From the NCBI RefSeq assembly GCF_019801965.1, contig NZ_JAHVIA010000006.1, positions 124,001 through 188,000 of the forward strand: a stretch of DNA of 64,000 bases. The letters run 5' to 3'. This document shows positions 25,678 to 34,047 of this stretch, piece after piece; the stretch's first letter is position 1, and each line of letters opens with the position of its first letter. The notes under the pieces are model-generated. The model worked only from the letters and a program-made list of their open reading frames with translations. It searched no databases and had not been told where the DNA came from. The position numbers were made by a program, and so were the translations under genes. This DNA comes from Salipiger bermudensis. Lineage in GTDB: Bacteria > Pseudomonadota > Alphaproteobacteria > Rhodobacterales > Rhodobacteraceae.

Positions 25678-27293
25678 AGGCCGCCCTCCGGCTCGAGGCT
25701 CGTCGCCGCCAGAAACCGGTCGCGGAAGGCGCTCATCGGCCAGCTCTCGAGCGCCGGATCGGGGGTCAGGCCGCGGCTCCAATCCCAGCTCTCGAACAGC
25801 GCCACCGCCTCGGGCGGCCCGATCATGTGCACCGGCACGTCCATCCCGCCGCGCTGCGAGACGAAGCCCGCCGCCTGATGATCGCCCAGCACGATCAGCA
25901 GCGGCGGCGTCTCGCGCGGCAGCGCGGCCCAGTTCAGCACCGTCTCGATGGAATAGTCGAGCGCGCGACCATAGTGATCTCGGATGGTGTCGCGATTGGC
26001 CCAGACCTCGCCCGGGCTCGGCCCCTGCGACGCCTGCGCATCGAAGACCCGCCCATCGCCGACCTGCGCCCAAGGCACCATCTCTGCCACCGGCGTCCAG
26101 GGCGCGTGGCTCGAGATCAGCGCGATCTCGGTCAGGAGCGGCGTGCCGTTCGGCGCCAGTCGCTCATAGGCGGAGAGCGTGTACTGATCGGGCATCGTCA
26201 CCCAGTTGAAGGGCTGCCCTTGATAGCCAAGATCAGCGGCGGCCAGCACCGTGCCGAAGCCAAGCTGCGGCCCCTCAGGCCAGGGCATGACGATGGCCGG
26301 CGCCACGGCGACGCTCTCGTAACCCGCCTCTTGCGCCAGCGTGAACAGCGTCTTGCGCGGGCTGGCCAGCAGCGCCCGGTAACGGGTCTGGTCGCTGACA
26401 TCGAGCCCCGAAGCCAGCGCCCCGTGGGCCAGCCAGCTCTGCCCGCCCATCACCGGCGAGGCCAGCCAGCCCGAGCGCGCCTCGAGCCCCGCCTTCGCAA
26501 GCGCGTCTTCGCCCGCCTCCAGCGTGGCCGCGTGGCGCTCGGCGTAGAGCGGATTGTCATAAGCCGCGCGGCCATAGCTCTCGATGAAGACGATCACCAC
26601 GTCGCGCCCGCCGAGCTGCGCCAAAAGCCCCTCACGGCTGGCCCAGGGGTCGGTTTCGGCGGCGGTGCGGAATTCGGCCAGCGCATCGCGCGAACGGTTG
26701 AAATCGCGCAGGTGCTCGGCGCCGAGCCGCGCGGTGAAGGCGGCGCCCGGCGGGTTCCAGCCCTGCCAGCCGTTGAGCGCAGTACGGATCTCGACCGCCG
26801 AGAGCCCGGCAAAGACCAGCGCCAGGGCCCCCGCAACGGCGCGCAATGAGACCGGCAGACGGCTGCCCGTGCGGGCCCAGAGCGCAAGCGCGCGGTAGAG
26901 CAGCCAGGCGACGGCAGCGAGTGCCAGCGCCAGCAGGAGCCCGACGATCAGCGTGCCGGCCACGCCGATACTGCCGGACAGGAGATGCAGCCCGGCGGGC
27001 AGCAGGTGCATGTCGGCCAGCGGGTCGAAGCCGCGCGAAAACGCCGTGTAGACGCCGAAATCCGCGAGTTTCACGAGCACCATGAACAGCAGCGCCAGCG
27101 CCGCGATCCCCGCCAGCCAGACCGCCCGCCGCCCCAACGCCAGGAGCCCCAGGAGCAGCACCGGCAACTCGAGCGGCACGAGCCGCAGGGCGCGCCAGCT
27201 CAGCGCGCTCGGGTGGTTGGGCTGGATCAGGACGAGATCGATCAGCAGCGCCGAGGCGATGAGCCCGACCGCCAGCCGCGCGCCGCCGCTCAC
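25674..27293 (-). CDS. Membrane sulfatase/phosphoglycerol-transferase-like protein
   Basis: A 539-aa protein with five N-terminal helices (residues about 5-185) and a large extracytoplasmic alkaline-phosphatase-superfamily domain. VIVFIESYGRAAYDNP holds the first metal ligand, GGQSWLAHGAL the probable Ser/Thr nucleophile, and VLGDHQAAG the second metal site. The layout resembles LtaS/OpgB-like phosphoglycerol or phosphoethanolamine transferases as well as sulfatases. The start is GTG at 27293, coupled by GTGA to the CDP-alcohol transferase gene. It probably modifies a lipid or glycan head group. Confidence 0.8.
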   Translation of the reverse strand: MSGGARLAVGLIASALLIDLVLIQPNHPSALSWRALRLVPLELPVLLLGLLALGRRAVWLAGIAALALLFMVLVKLADFGVYTAFSRGFDPLADMHLLPAGLHLLSGSIGVAGTLIVGLLLALALAAVAWLLYRALALWARTGSRLPVSLRAVAGALALVFAGLSAVEIRTALNGWQGWNPPGAAFTARLGAEHLRDFNRSRDALAEFRTAAETDPWASREGLLAQLGGRDVVIVFIESYGRAAYDNPLYAERHAATLEAGEDALAKAGLEARSGWLASPVMGGQSWLAHGALASGLDVSDQTRYRALLASPRKTLFTLAQEAGYESVAVAPAIVMPWPEGPQLGFGTVLAAADLGYQGQPFNWVTMPDQYTLSAYERLAPNGTPLLTEIALISSHAPWTPVAEMVPWAQVGDGRVFDAQASQGPSPGEVWANRDTIRDHYGRALDYSIETVLNWAALPRETPPLLIVLGDHQAAGFVSQRGGMDVPVHMIGPPEAVALFESWDWSRGLTPDPALESWPMSAFRDRFLAATSLEPEGGL

Positions 27294-28015
27294 CGGTGCC
27301 TCGCCAGCCAGAGCGCGTCGACCGCGAAGGACCATGTCAGCAGCGCCAGCGCGGCAAGCGCAATCGCCACGCTCAGGGGCGGCGTCACAACCGGGGCGAG
27401 CAGGATGACCAGAGCGCCGATCTGGAGCACGCAGACCAGCTTGCGCCGGAAGCGCTGCGGCAGCGGCGCGGCGAGCCACGGCAGGGCATAGGACGCCAGC
27501 ACGAAGAGATAGCGCATCCCGCCCAGGAGCAGCACCCAAACCCCCGCCGCGCCACTCTGCCAGACCACCGCCGAGAGCAGCAGCGCGAAGACCGCGTCGA
27601 CCTCCATGTCGAACCGCGCCCCCCACGGCCCCGCGAGGCCGGCGCGCCGCGCCAGCGGCCCGTCGAGCCCGTCGAGCGCCAGCGTCACCAATGCCAGCAC
27701 AAAGATCGCCCACCCGGTCGCGCCTTCCGTCAGCCCGGGGCGCAGCAGCGGCACCAGCATCAGCGCCGCCAGCGCCAGCCGCGCAAGCGTCAGCGCGTTG
27801 GCATAGCCCAGCCGCGGCGCGCGCCAGTGGCGCTGCAGGCAGAGCGCAACCACCCCGGCGCCGAGGGCAAAGCCCAGCACCGGGCTCAGCATCGGCGCCC
27901 CGGCCAGCGCATCCGCCAGCAGGAACAGGCCGACGGCCAGCGCTCCGGTCAGGAGAAGCAGCGCGGCGACCGGGCCCGGGGCGCGGATCGGGGAATGTGC
28001 ATCGGGCGAGTGCAT
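27290..28015 (-). CDS. CDP-alcohol phosphatidyltransferase
   Basis: A 241-aa inner-membrane enzyme with about six helices. The complete active-site motif D-x2-D-G-x2-A-R-x8-G-x3-D-x3-D is present in DGLDGPLARRAG and GARFDMEVDA. It transfers a phospho-alcohol from a CDP-alcohol (CDP-diacylglycerol or CDP-polyol) to an acceptor hydroxyl. The ATG at 28015 opens the seven-gene operon. The acceptor is unknown. With the LtaS-like and flippase-like genes it suggests a dedicated phospholipid or polyol-phosphate modification path. Confidence 0.88.
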   Translation of the reverse strand: MHSPDAHSPIRAPGPVAALLLLTGALAVGLFLLADALAGAPMLSPVLGFALGAGVVALCLQRHWRAPRLGYANALTLARLALAALMLVPLLRPGLTEGATGWAIFVLALVTLALDGLDGPLARRAGLAGPWGARFDMEVDAVFALLLSAVVWQSGAAGVWVLLLGGMRYLFVLASYALPWLAAPLPQRFRRKLVCVLQIGALVILLAPVVTPPLSVAIALAALALLTWSFAVDALWLARHR

Positions 28016-28031
28016 TTGAAATGAAGTGTCA

Positions 28032-28054
28032 CAGCTTGGGGTCCTGTCAAGCTG
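28032..28054. promoter_or_regulatory. Inverted repeat between divergent operons
   Basis: CAGCTTG (28032-28038) and CAAGCTG (28048-28054), 9 bp apart, lie in the 105-bp gap between the divergent lipid operon and the cytochrome b561 gene. Candidate operator; no regulator is assigned. Confidence 0.35.
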
Positions 28055-28120
28055 AGTGCTGTTTACCGGGGAGGAAGGTTCATATTATCGTGAGAAAGAT
28101 CGACCCAGGAGGAGAACCCG

Positions 28121-28672
28121 ATGGCCAGCCCGACCGAGCTCCCCCCGCAGCGCTACCCCAGCCTGTCGCGCCTGCTGCACTGGCTGACCGCGCTGCTGGT
28201 GCTGAGCACCATTCCCGCCGGGCTGATCATGGTGCAGGAGGGAATCTCGCGCCCGCTGCAGAACAGCCTGTTTCTGTATCACAAGAATATCGGTCCGGTG
28301 ATCCTGATCCTCGTGGCGCTGCGCATCCTGGTCCGCCTCGTGAAGAAGGCGCCGCCGATGCCGGCCCACCTGCCGCGGGCGCAGGCCGCCGCCGCCGAGG
28401 CGGTGCACGGGCTGCTCTACCTCACGCTGATCGTAATGGCGATCTCGGGCATCGTTCGAGTGCAGGCCGGCGGCTTCCCGATGGAGTTCTGGGATCCGCT
28501 GATCGGCGGCATGGTCGCCAAGAACGAGGCGCTGGCCAATACCGCCAAGGCGATCCACCATTTCAGCCGCTACGTCATCATCGCGCTGCTTGCCGCCCAT
28601 ATCGGCGCCGCAGCCATGCACGGGCTGATCAAGCGCGACGGCATCTTCAGCCGGATGTGGCCGCCGGTCTGA
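28121..28672 (+). CDS. Cytochrome b561-family protein
   Basis: A 183-aa four-helix membrane cytochrome. Haem-ligand histidines are visible in LSRLLHWLTALL, LFLYHKNIGPVIL, EAVHGLLYLTLIVMA and IHHFSRYVIIALLAAHIGAAAMHG. AGGAGG precedes ATG 28121. It transfers electrons between quinol and a periplasmic partner. It borders the quinoprotein-associated genes and may serve them, but it is transcribed away from both neighbours. Confidence 0.88.
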   Translation: MASPTELPPQRYPSLSRLLHWLTALLVLSTIPAGLIMVQEGISRPLQNSLFLYHKNIGPVILILVALRILVRLVKKAPPMPAHLPRAQAAAAEAVHGLLYLTLIVMAISGIVRVQAGGFPMEFWDPLIGGMVAKNEALANTAKAIHHFSRYVIIALLAAHIGAAAMHGLIKRDGIFSRMWPPV

Positions 28673-28714
28673 GCGCCCCCGGCCCGCCGGTCGGCGCGCC
28701 GGAGGCCGTGTGCC

Positions 28715-29143
28715 TTACTGGATGGTGATCTCGACGCGCTGGCTCTCGCCGGTGCTGCCGGGGATGCGCAGGAAGTAGCGCCCGGGCTTGATGGCGAGAA
28801 ACTCGATCTCCATCGTGCCGGCCTCGTCGAACTCGACGCTCTCGAGCCCGAAGGGCCGGATCTCAAGCCCGTTCACCACAACCTCGTTGACCCAGATCGC
28901 GCGGAAGAAGCCCGAGCCCTCCAGCGCCAGCTCGCCAGAGCCGTCGGCCTCGATCTCGAGCTCGTAGAGCATCCCCGACTTGAGCGCGATCGGCCCGTCG
29001 GTGAGCGGCTGGCCGACCGAGAGCAGGATGCCGGGCATCTCGCCCTTGTTGGTGTTGGACAGCACCCCGGCAAAGCCGAAATCATGCGCCATTGCAGGCA
29101 GGGCAAAGAGCGAGAACGCGGCGGCGAGCAGCGGGAATTTCAT
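28715..29143 (-). CDS. Secreted beta-rich protein of the quinoprotein region
   Basis: A 142-aa protein with a signal peptide (MKFPLLAAAFSLFALPAMA) and a beta-sandwich-like mature part (YELEIEADGSGELAL, MEIEFLAIKPGRYFLRIPGS). The fold pattern recalls cupredoxins, but no Cys and too few His are present for a copper site. It follows the ABC ATPase gene by 14 bp, exactly where a permease gene would be expected. I do not recognise a named family. Confidence 0.65.
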   Translation of the reverse strand: MKFPLLAAAFSLFALPAMAHDFGFAGVLSNTNKGEMPGILLSVGQPLTDGPIALKSGMLYELEIEADGSGELALEGSGFFRAIWVNEVVVNGLEIRPFGLESVEFDEAGTMEIEFLAIKPGRYFLRIPGSTGESQRVEITIQ

Positions 29144-29157
29144 GCGGGAGATCTCCT

Positions 29158-29829
29158 TCAGATCAGATGCGGGGAAAGCGTGGCCGGTGCGCCGCGCAGC
29201 TCGAGCACCCGGCTGGCGAGGCGGTCGGCCTCGTCTCTGGCATGGGTGACGAATATCGTCGCCGGGCGATGCTCGGCGATCAGCTCTTCGGTGAGGCCGA
29301 GCATCGCCTCGGCCAGCTCTGGGTCGAGCGAGACGAAGGGCTCGTCCATGATCAGCATCTCGGGCGCGCCGGCGAAGGCGCGGGCCAGCGCCAGCCGGCG
29401 CTGCTGGCCGAGCGAGAGACTGCGTGGAAACGCCTGCTCGCGCCCCTTGAGCCCGACGCGCGCCAGCATGGCGCGGGCGCGGGCATCGCCCAGGTCGGGG
29501 TGAACAAGCGTAAGGTTCTGAAGCGCCGTGCGCCACGGCAGCAGCGTCGGCTCCTGGAACACCATCGCCACCGCCTCGGGGCGCTGCACCTCGCCGTCGA
29601 AGGCGCGGTCGAGCCCGGCGACGATGCGCAGCACCGTCGACTTGCCGATGCCCGAGGGGCCGACCAGCGCCACGGTCTCGCCGCGCGCCACCGAGAAATG
29701 CACGCCCCGCAAGACCTCGGTCGGACCGAAGCGTTTCGAGACGATGTCGACCCGGATCGCGGCCTCCGCCGGGATGGCCTTCGGCGGGGACATGTGCCGG
29801 CCCGCCCCGTTGTGCAGGTCCGGCGTCAT
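29158..29829 (-). CDS. ABC transporter ATP-binding protein, NitT/TauT type, no permease nearby
   Basis: A 223-aa ABC ATPase with Walker A GPSGIGKST, Q-loop VFQEPTLLPWRTALQN, signature LSLGQQRRLALARAF (Leu replaces the first Gly of LSGGQ), Walker B LIMDEPFVSLDP and switch His FVTHARDEAD. The start ATG 29829 overlaps the binding-protein gene by ATGA; the frame is open further upstream but only as overlap. No permease gene follows. It probably drives import linked to XoxF/PQQ metabolism. Confidence 0.85.
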   Translation of the reverse strand: MTPDLHNGAGRHMSPPKAIPAEAAIRVDIVSKRFGPTEVLRGVHFSVARGETVALVGPSGIGKSTVLRIVAGLDRAFDGEVQRPEAVAMVFQEPTLLPWRTALQNLTLVHPDLGDARARAMLARVGLKGREQAFPRSLSLGQQRRLALARAFAGAPEMLIMDEPFVSLDPELAEAMLGLTEELIAEHRPATIFVTHARDEADRLASRVLELRGAPATLSPHLI

Positions 29830-30791
29830 TCGACCTCCGCGAACAGGCCCTCGGGCAGGCTCTCGGCCTTGCCCACCAGCTCGGCGCCGCCAAGCTCGGC
29901 CATCAGCGACAGCAGCTTGCCCGCCGCGTCGCCATCCACAGGGCCGCGCGCCGGCACGCCGGCCAGCCAATCGCTGCGCAGCTGCTCGAACTGGGCGTCG
30001 CTCTTTGCGTTCATCCGCGGGCGGATCGCCTCCCACGCGGCCATGTCCTCGGCCAGCAGCGCCTTGGCCTCGCGGCTGGCCTCGTAGAAGGCCTGCGCCA
30101 GCCCGTCATTCTGCGCGAGGTAGTCGCCCTTGAAGTAATAGCCCAGGAGCGGCACGTCCGGGTCGAGCCCGAGCGCGCTGGCGGCGGTCTCGACCGAGAT
30201 CAGCTCGCGCATCCCGGCGGCCTTCATCTTGGCGAGGAAATGCCAGAAGTTGATCGCCCCGGCATAATCGCCGCCAAGGCCCGACTTGAAGATCAGCGGC
30301 GGCGCGCCGAAGACCTGCTCGGTCTCGGCCTTCAGATCCATCCCGTATTCCTGCTGGGCATAGGCGCGCAGGATCAGCCAGCTCTTGTCGAGCGGCCCGC
30401 CGGCGATGCCGATCTTGCCGCCCGCGAGATCCTGCAGCGTCTCGGCCTCCGAGCCCTCGGGCACCACCACCCCGCCGACGGCGCGGGAATAGGGCACGAC
30501 TACGTAATCCTTGCCCTCGGCGCGCTGCCGCGCCACCCAGATCCAGTCGGCCACCGCCATGTCGGCCTCGCCACCCTCGACCGCGATGCGGGTCGCGCCG
30601 TTGTCGGCATAGGGCATGACCTCGAGCTTGAAGCCGTGCTTCTCGTCGAGCCCCTGCTCGGCGATGGTCGCCAGCTCCCAGTTGACGGTGCCGATCTTGA
30701 GCACCGCCGCGCGCACCACCGGCAGCTCCTGCGCCATGGCGCCAAAAGCGGTGACGCATCCCAGCGCTAGCGCGGTCAAAAATGTCTTCAT
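29826..30791 (-). CDS. ABC transporter substrate-binding protein, NitT/TauT type
   Basis: A 321-aa periplasmic protein with a signal peptide (MKTFLTALALGCVTAFGAMAQ). The mature sequence VVRAAVLKIGTVNWELATIAEQGLDEKHGFKLEV and the IAVEGGEADMAVADWIWVARQRAEGKD stretch fit the NMT1/taurine-binding family. Its location within the XoxF/PQQ cluster suggests a ligand linked to alcohol oxidation, for example a metal complex or cofactor; this is inference. It is translationally coupled to its ATPase. Confidence 0.82.
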   Translation of the reverse strand: MKTFLTALALGCVTAFGAMAQELPVVRAAVLKIGTVNWELATIAEQGLDEKHGFKLEVMPYADNGATRIAVEGGEADMAVADWIWVARQRAEGKDYVVVPYSRAVGGVVVPEGSEAETLQDLAGGKIGIAGGPLDKSWLILRAYAQQEYGMDLKAETEQVFGAPPLIFKSGLGGDYAGAINFWHFLAKMKAAGMRELISVETAASALGLDPDVPLLGYYFKGDYLAQNDGLAQAFYEASREAKALLAEDMAAWEAIRPRMNAKSDAQFEQLRSDWLAGVPARGPVDGDAAGKLLSLMAELGGAELVGKAESLPEGLFAEVE

Positions 30792-30861
30792 GTGCTCCTC
30801 CCTGAGGCCCGGCCCCGCGCGCGGGACTGGGCGATGTCTCTCGCGACGGGCGCGCGTCTGT

Positions 30862-31131
30862 CTATTCTGCGCGGCGGCTCACCTCGTTGAACTCGGCGTC
30901 GAGAACGATGTCGAACTGGCCGGTGCCTTCGCAGATCACGTCGTCGAGATCGTAGCCGCCCTCGTCGGTCATCTCGATATCGTCGGGATCGACCTCGCAG
31001 CGCAGGTCGGCAAGCTTCGCCGCGATCTGCTCCTTGGCCTCCTCCGGAACCGCGTGGTCATCGGCAAGCGCCGGTGCGGCGAGGCAAAGCCCAAGCGCCA
31101 GCGCGCCGAGTTTTCCGAATGTCGTCGTCAT
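30862..31131 (-). CDS. Small secreted acidic protein, PepSY-like
   Basis: An 89-aa protein with a signal peptide (MTTTFGKLGALALGLCLAAPALA). The 66-residue mature part holds about 22 Asp/Glu against about five Lys/Arg, with two Cys. The C-terminal half (GGYDLDDVICEGTGQFDIVLD) has the alternation of a PepSY domain. Start ATG 31131. It lies between the ABC binding protein and the beta-propeller genes of the lanthanide-type methanol dehydrogenase region, which makes metal binding or protein inhibition possible; neither is shown. Confidence 0.7.
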   Translation of the reverse strand: MTTTFGKLGALALGLCLAAPALADDHAVPEEAKEQIAAKLADLRCEVDPDDIEMTDEGGYDLDDVICEGTGQFDIVLDAEFNEVSRRAE

Positions 31132-31223
31132 GATCTTCCTCCCGTGCAGGGCCGTGGCCCTCGTTGAACTCTCTGCGCGCGAAGGCCCCCTGTCCACACG
31201 ACCAAAGGCCAAGGCCACGCGCC

Positions 31224-32195
31224 TCAGTCGGGCGTGATCGCCACGCCCCAGGGCTGCTGCCCCACCTGGATCGACTTGATCGCCTTCTCAGCGGCGACGT
31301 CGATCACCGTGATGTCGTTGGAATTGCCGTTGGTGGTGACGAGGTACTCCTCGCCCGGCGTGAAGGCCATCTGCCAGACCCGCTGGCCGACCATGATGTA
31401 ATCGACCACCTCGAGGCTCTCGCCGTCGATCACCGCCACGCGGTTGGCCGGCCCCAGCGCCACGAAGATCCGGCTGCCATCGCTCTTGGCCTTGACCCCC
31501 ACCGGCTGCAGCCATTCCGGCAGTACGCCGGGCACCTCGAAACCGATCTTCTGCTTGAGGGTCGGGGTGCCGTCCTCGGCCACGTCGATGACGCTCACCG
31601 TGCCGCCGATCTCGGAGCTGACGAAGAGCCGCGAGCCATCGGAGAGATACTCCGCGTAGCGCGGGCGCTGGTCGACGAGGATGTTGTGCTTGATCTGGTA
31701 ATCGCTGGTGTCGATGAAATGCGCCATGTTGGTGGTCTCGGAGGTGTTGACCACCCACTTGCTGTCCGGCGAGATCGCCATGCCCTCGGGCTCGACGCCA
31801 ACGGGCACTTCCGCAAGGATCGTGTGCGCCTCGGTGTCGGTCACGGTGACGAGGTTGTCATCCTCGTTGGCGATGTAGAGCGGGCTGCCGCTCGGGTGGA
31901 TCACGAAGAGCTCCGGGTCCGGCCCCGAGGGCAGGGTGTAGAGCTCCTCGTAAGTCTCGGTGTCGAAGACCCGCACCGTATCGTCATCGGAGGCGCAGAC
32001 ATAGAGCAGCGCTCCGTCGGGCGAGAGGGTGATGCCGCGCGGGCGGTTGCCGCCCGAGAACTCCTCGATCACCTCCCAGGTCTCGGTATCGACCACGGTG
32101 ATGGTGTTGCCGCGCTCGTTCGAGACGAAGGCCTTGCCGGCAAACGCCCCGGTGGCGGCCATGCAGAGCGCGGCGGAGAGCATCAGGTGTTTCAT
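31224..32195 (-). CDS. PQQ-associated YVTN beta-propeller protein
   Basis: A 323-aa periplasmic protein. After the signal peptide (MKHLMLSAALCMAATGAFA) come about seven YVTN/beta-propeller repeats (AFVSNERGNTITVVDTETWEV, LYVCASDDDTVRVFDTETYEE and so on). It matches the PQQ-dependent alcohol dehydrogenase system propeller family (TIGR03866 type). ATG 32195 has GAGG 6 nt upstream. It is the last gene after the TIGR03863-like binding protein. Probably a scaffold or chaperone for quinoprotein or its ABC partner. Confidence 0.83.
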   Translation of the reverse strand: MKHLMLSAALCMAATGAFAGKAFVSNERGNTITVVDTETWEVIEEFSGGNRPRGITLSPDGALLYVCASDDDTVRVFDTETYEELYTLPSGPDPELFVIHPSGSPLYIANEDDNLVTVTDTEAHTILAEVPVGVEPEGMAISPDSKWVVNTSETTNMAHFIDTSDYQIKHNILVDQRPRYAEYLSDGSRLFVSSEIGGTVSVIDVAEDGTPTLKQKIGFEVPGVLPEWLQPVGVKAKSDGSRIFVALGPANRVAVIDGESLEVVDYIMVGQRVWQMAFTPGEEYLVTTNGNSNDITVIDVAAEKAIKSIQVGQQPWGVAITPD

Positions 32196-32203
32196 CGGTG
32201 TCC

Positions 32204-33391
32204 TCACTGGAATGCGGTGCAAGCGGATTCGGGTTCGTCGAGCCCCAGCGTGTCGAGCGGCGAGCGCTGGTGCAGGAAGCCCTCCTGCGGGCTGACGCTG
32301 ACGGTGATGCGGTCATCGTAGAGCAGGATCGGCTGGCGCAGCTGGCCGTTCCAGGCCCGGAAGGTGACCTTCTGACCCTTGAAGGCGGCGAGCTCGAAGG
32401 CGTCCGACAGGATGTAGTCCTCGAGGGTCTGCGGATCGTCCGAGGAGGTCCGCGTCACCGCCTCGCCCAGCACCCGCAGCGCCAGCCAGGCGTTGTAATC
32501 CTCCTCCTGGATGTGGCGCTGCGTCAGTTCCTCGAAGCGGTTCTGGAACTGCGTCGCGCCCCAGGCCTCGTGGGCGGCGTGGATCGCCACCGGGCGCAGC
32601 CCGGCGCTGCCCATGACAGGGCGCGGCGTCCAGAGGTGATAGGGCAGGTAGGCGGCGAAATAGTCGCTGGCATCGGCGGCAATCACCACGTCATGCGGCT
32701 CGGTGCGCTGCATGAAGGTCGGCAGCTGGCGCTGCACCAGAACATGGCCGCTATCGGTGCGCCGCGTGCCGCCGGTATCCTCGAACTCGCGTTCCTCGAC
32801 GATGGTGGCGCCGAACTTGCGCGCCGCCCGGCGATAGGCCTCGGCGAGCGCCCGGTCTTCCGGGTTCGAGCCGGAGACCAGCAGCCAGCGCTTCCACTGC
32901 TTCCAGATCGCGAACTGCGCCACCGCGTCGGCCTGCATCGCCACCGACGGCGCGATGTGCAGCAGGTTCGCGCGGCACTCCTCGCCGCGCAGCGCCACCT
33001 CCGGCGCGCGGGCATTGAAGACCAGCGCCTCGGCCTCCGCTGCACGGTCGCTCAGCGCCAGCAGCTCCGGCGCCTTGGCATCGATGACCACGTAGCGGAT
33101 GCCGTCCGCGAGCAGCTCTGCAAGCGCCTCCTCCGCCTCCTCCGGCGCGGCGGCCACACTCACCGTCTCATAAGTATGGCCGAGGAAGCGCCCGGTGGTG
33201 GCGTTGTCCTCGTCGGCCAGCGCCGCGCCGGCGAAGGCGAGGTCGTCGGGGCGCAGGTCATAGCGCGAGATCGGCAGCAACTCTGGGTAATCGACGCGCA
33301 GCACCGCGGCGCGGATGTCGAGCGCCTGCGCGATGCCGCCGGATGCGAACAGGAAAACCGCTGCGATGAGCGGGGCGAGCGATGTCAGCAC
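32204..33391 (-). CDS. PQQ-associated ABC transporter substrate-binding protein
   Basis: A 395-aa periplasmic binding protein of the branched-chain-amino-acid type. It has a signal peptide, then DIRAAVLRVDYPELLPISRYDLRPDDLAFAGAALA and the later WKRWLLVSGSNPEDRALAEAYRRAARKFGA, as in the PQQ-dependent alcohol dehydrogenase system family (TIGR03863 type). It sits 8 bp upstream of the propeller gene, which is the usual pairing. In methylotrophs related genes occur in lanthanide-uptake (lut) loci; the ligand here is unknown. The divergent promoter 33392-33555 lies upstream. Confidence 0.82.
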   Translation of the reverse strand: MLTSLAPLIAAVFLFASGGIAQALDIRAAVLRVDYPELLPISRYDLRPDDLAFAGAALADEDNATTGRFLGHTYETVSVAAAPEEAEEALAELLADGIRYVVIDAKAPELLALSDRAAEAEALVFNARAPEVALRGEECRANLLHIAPSVAMQADAVAQFAIWKQWKRWLLVSGSNPEDRALAEAYRRAARKFGATIVEEREFEDTGGTRRTDSGHVLVQRQLPTFMQRTEPHDVVIAADASDYFAAYLPYHLWTPRPVMGSAGLRPVAIHAAHEAWGATQFQNRFEELTQRHIQEEDYNAWLALRVLGEAVTRTSSDDPQTLEDYILSDAFELAAFKGQKVTFRAWNGQLRQPILLYDDRITVSVSPQEGFLHQRSPLDTLGLDEPESACTAFQ

Positions 33392-33521
33392 TGTCTCCTC
33401 CCTTGCCCGGCTCCTCCTGCCGGGCGTGCCTCAAACCCTGCCGGTCAAAGGCTTTTCCCGAAACCGATACTTTTGGTTCGGTTGCGGTAACGAGGGTAGC
33501 GACGGCACGATGAGATACGAC

Positions 33522-33536
33522 TCTTAATTTCTAAGA
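33522..33536 (+). promoter_or_regulatory. TCTTA-N5-TAAGA inverted repeat
   Basis: TCTTA-ATTTC-TAAGA, extended by C/G to 6-bp arms, lies in the divergent gap 20 bp before ATG 33556. The same TCTTA-N5-TAAGA arrangement occurs upstream of pqqA at 47973-47987. Candidate binding site of a shared regulator. The rest of the 164-bp gap holds no other feature I can name. Confidence 0.5.
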
Positions 33537-33555
33537 GGTTTCCAAGAAGGATCCG

Positions 33556-34047
33556 ATGCTTAGACCCGCGTTCCTGCTGCTTCTGGCGCTCTCCGGCCCT
33601 GCTCTGGCCGGCGAGAAGGTCGCGTTCTTCGGCATCACCTTTCTGGATTCCTCGCTGCAGACCGCCGAACTGGGCCAGGACCCGGCGGAGCTTTCGCGCA
33701 TCACCATGCTGGAGGAGCTGGTGGCGGAGCGCTTTGCGCAAGGAGGTTACGAGTTGCTGGATCTCGAGCCGGTGGCAGACGAGCGCGACCGGATCGTCAA
33801 CCCGGCCAAGTGCTATGGCTGCGACACGCGCATGGCGGAAAAACTGGGCGCCGACTATGCGCTGGTCGGCGAGGTCCAGAAGGTCTCGAACCTGATCCTG
33901 TCGATGAACCTGCAGATGCGCGATGCATCCACGGGCGAGACGGTGAAGGGCCGCGTGGTCGACATCCGGTCGAACACCGATGACAGCTGGCGGCGGGGCA
34001 TGAACTACATACTGAAAACCGCATTCTTCAAGGAGGAGGAAGGATGA
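33556..34047 (+). CDS. DUF3280/DUF2380 family secreted protein
   Basis: A 163-aa protein with a signal peptide (MLRPAFLLLLALSGPALA). Its mature part starts EKVAFFGITFLDSSLQ and carries CYGCDTRMAEKLGADYALVGEVQKVSNLILSMNL, the conserved core of DUF3280 (DUF2380-like), which recurs in PQQ/XoxF gene clusters. Two Cys in CYGC could form a disulfide. It opens a four-gene plus-strand operon; AGAAGG lies upstream of ATG 33556. Its role is unknown. Confidence 0.8.
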   Translation: MLRPAFLLLLALSGPALAGEKVAFFGITFLDSSLQTAELGQDPAELSRITMLEELVAERFAQGGYELLDLEPVADERDRIVNPAKCYGCDTRMAEKLGADYALVGEVQKVSNLILSMNLQMRDASTGETVKGRVVDIRSNTDDSWRRGMNYILKTAFFKEEEG

